Shown here piece by piece: positions 62,602 to 64,000 of a stretch of DNA of 64,000 bases. Position 1 is the stretch's first letter. Every line of letters starts with the position of its first letter. Source of the DNA: Novosphingobium pentaromativorans US6-1 (GTDB lineage: Bacteria > Pseudomonadota > Alphaproteobacteria > Sphingomonadales > Sphingomonadaceae). Under the pieces are notes generated by a model. That model was not told where the DNA came from, did no database searches, and saw nothing but the letters and a program-made list of their open reading frames with translations. Both the position numbers and the translations under genes were made by a program. The stretch is from positions 3,576,501 through 3,640,500 of the forward strand of contig NZ_CP009291.1 of assembly GCF_000767465.1 (NCBI RefSeq), given 5' to 3'.

Positions 62602-63728
62602 TGCGGTTCTCCCATCGAAAGAAGGCTGGTGAGTTCGGCCAGGTGCATCGGTCCGGTCCCAGCGAGGAAAGTCAGCAGCACGTCCTGGTGGTTATGCTGT
62701 TCCTTGGCCGCCCGCATGCCCAGAACGGATACGAGGATGTAACTCTTCCAGTAGTTGAAGATCTTGAAATAGTGGAGCTTCTTGCGGTCCACCTGCCTTC
62801 CGCTGACCTCTTCGTAGGAGCGGATGAAATCCTCTTCGCCCTCGAAGATGTCGCTTGCACGAAACACGCCGTCGATCTTCGTGCCGAAGACGGGGGCGAG
62901 CAGCCATGCGTAGTCGGCATGGGGATCGCCGATGTAGCACATCTCCCAGTCGAGAAGCGCAGTGACTTCACCGCTTTCCTCGTCGAACAGGTAGTTGCCC
63001 GTGCGGAAATCGCCGTGGACCAGAGCAAGTTCTTCGCAATCGGGAATGTTTTGCTGAAGATATTGGGTTGCCAGCCGCATGACCGGCTCATGTGCCACTA
63101 CGTCTTGTTCCAGCAGTTCGTTCCAGAAGTTGATCAGCCATCGGGTGGCCTGCTTCGGATCGTCTGTGGGGGCCGCGAATGAAGGAAGATCTGCGCTCCT
63201 CCAGTCGAAATTGTGAACCTTCGCCAGGATGTCCAGGTATTGCGGGCGGATGAGCTTGCGCAGCCGCTCTCCCAAGACAGTGCCAAGGCCGGTCACGGTC
63301 AAGCCCAGAGAACTCGGCTTGGTCGTGCCGCGGACCAGTTCCATGATCATGGCGGGGCGCGGGAAAGTGGTCGCGTCCGGGTCCATCCAGACCGGGCGCG
63401 GCACGGGAACGATCCCTTCGAAGGCGCTCAGAATCTCGAATTCGCGCTCCCGGCTCGTCTCTGTGATCGCCTCCATCGGGTCCATGCGCAGCAAGTAGCG
63501 CGCAGGTTCGCCGCCGGGAGGTGTGAGGGTAAAGGCAAACTGCTCCTTCGACGCACCACCTCCGATGCGCCCGATACCGCTGATTCGGGCTCCTTGGACC
63601 TTTTCCGTGAAGAAGGCTTCCAGCAATCCCTGGATGGCGTCGTCTTCCTGAGGAATATACGGGGGTTCGGAGCGCCTCTTCTTGCGGGCTTCCAGCATCG
63701 CCGCCAGATACGGTTCGGTATCGATCAC
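62598..63728 (-). CDS. ACAD10/11-type APH phosphotransferase (LvaA-like hydroxyacyl-CoA kinase)
   Basis: A 376-residue APH-fold kinase. The loop VHGDFRTGN begins at His238 (Asp240 catalytic, Asn245), and LLDWEMCYIGDPHADYAW provides the metal-binding Asp260. This pattern is that of the kinase half of ACAD10/11 and of LvaA, which phosphorylate 4-hydroxyacyl-CoA. The GTG at 63728 is the start since GAGAGGA lies upstream and the preceding SDR ends at 63763. It is coupled to the 169-residue gene. Confidence 0.84.
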   Translation of the reverse strand: MIDTEPYLAAMLEARKKRRSEPPYIPQEDDAIQGLLEAFFTEKVQGARISGIGRIGGGASKEQFAFTLTPPGGEPARYLLRMDPMEAITETSREREFEILSAFEGIVPVPRPVWMDPDATTFPRPAMIMELVRGTTKPSSLGLTVTGLGTVLGERLRKLIRPQYLDILAKVHNFDWRSADLPSFAAPTDDPKQATRWLINFWNELLEQDVVAHEPVMRLATQYLQQNIPDCEELALVHGDFRTGNYLFDEESGEVTALLDWEMCYIGDPHADYAWLLAPVFGTKIDGVFRASDIFEGEEDFIRSYEEVSGRQVDRKKLHYFKIFNYWKSYILVSVLGMRAAKEQHNHQDVLLTFLAGTGPMHLAELTSLLSMGEPQ

Positions 63729-63762
63729 GGATAAGATCCTCTCTGCTTTTCTTGTTTCTCGA

Positions 63763-64000
63763 CTACATCGCCGACAGGCCGCCATCGATGGCCAGTTCCG
63801 CACCGGTCACGAAAGCGGCTTCGTCGGAAGCCAGATAGACGGCGGCGAAGGCAACATCGTCCGGGACGCCGACACGCCCCATGGGTATCTGCCGAGCCAG
63901 CTTTGCCAGCGTTTCCTCGCGAGATCGCCCGCCTGAAAATCCATCCAGCAATGGCGTATCGACAAAGGTGGGGTGAAGCGAATTGCAGGTGATGGCATAG
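63763..64000 (-). CDS. Short-chain dehydrogenase/reductase, C-terminal part (partial)
   Basis: About 78 codons of an SDR running off the right edge. Visible are CNSLHPTFVDTPLL (the PG/HP-x-x-x-T segment after the active site), GRVGVPDDVAFAAVYLASD, and the typical ending FVTGAELAIDGGLSAM. The active site and coenzyme motif are outside the window. It precedes the LvaA-like kinase by 34 bases in the same direction; levulinate-type operons also contain an SDR. Confidence 0.85.
   Translation of the reverse strand, partial: YAITCNSLHPTFVDTPLLDGFSGGRSREETLAKLARQIPMGRVGVPDDVAFAAVYLASDEAAFVTGAELAIDGGLSAM

Noticed and set aside
1..64000. Mobile element, CRISPR array, phage or rRNA/tRNA genes
   Set aside because: No transposase, integrase, direct-repeat array, phage gene or RNA gene pattern was seen.

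Overview
The window reads as part of an alphaproteobacterial, probably sphingomonad (Sphingomonadales), chromosome or megaplasmid. This is inferred from the GC-rich sequence, a TonB-dependent receptor as the only visible transporter, and a dense mix of acyl-CoA dehydrogenases, enoyl-CoA hydratases, short-chain dehydrogenases (SDRs), ACMSD-type amidohydrolases, EthD/SnoaL-fold proteins and APH-type kinases. There are no rRNA, tRNA or CRISPR loci, no transposases and no housekeeping genes. It looks like one large catabolic region for a hydrophobic, probably branched or alicyclic substrate that is processed as CoA thioesters. The substrate itself cannot be read from the sequence.

Layout. 1-6058 (+): end of an unknown gene, aldehyde dehydrogenase, APH-type kinase, the F420 biosynthesis enzyme FbiC (CofG-CofH fusion) and an F420:NADP oxidoreductase. 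6079-7676 (-): DUF2156 protein and an EthD-like protein. 7824-10960 (+): enoyl-CoA hydratase, SMP-30 lactonase-like protein, SDR, SnoaL-like protein. 10957-13823 (-): sulfotransferase, glutathione transferase, SDR. 14140-21921: SnoaL-like protein, four acyl-CoA dehydrogenase polypeptides (one tandem pair), a MaoC/FAS1-like dehydratase and the only transcription regulator (GntR/FCD). 22125-27792: a luciferase-like, probably F420-dependent oxidoreductase, an ACAD10-type kinase, SDR, HSL-type esterase, enoyl-CoA hydratase, glutathione transferase. 27868-38646: ADP-forming acyl-CoA synthetase, atypical crotonase, MDR reductase with an acetoacetate-decarboxylase-like partner, two amidohydrolases, two SDRs (one without its active site), alpha/beta hydrolase.

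38941-47436 (+) is a tightly coupled operon with three AMP-forming CoA ligases, a 94-residue orphan protein, an aldehyde dehydrogenase and TPP-dependent E1 alpha/beta subunits. Convergent to it, 47460-55984 (-) is a seven-gene operon: acyl-CoA dehydrogenase, 3-hydroxyacyl-CoA dehydrogenase, Mct, Meh, Mcd, thiolase, CoA-ester lyase. Mcd, Mct, Meh and the lyase together would turn methylsuccinyl-CoA into mesaconyl-C1-CoA, mesaconyl-C4-CoA, citramalyl-CoA and finally acetyl-CoA plus pyruvate. That combines one enzyme of the ethylmalonyl-CoA pathway with enzymes of the 3-hydroxypropionate bicycle, here apparently used for catabolism. 56345-64000: amidohydrolase, cupin, zinc alcohol dehydrogenase, TonB receptor, and an APH kinase overlapping a small partner gene, resembling the LvaA/LvaB pair of levulinate catabolism.

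Three themes stand out: F420 chemistry in a proteobacterium (fbiC, npdG and a luciferase-like enzyme), the methylsuccinyl-CoA disposal cassette, and repeated pairing of ACAD10/11-type kinases with acyl-CoA dehydrogenases, which suggests removal of hydroxyl groups through phosphorylated acyl-CoAs. All functions are assigned by reading motifs and by remembered family resemblance; no database search was run.
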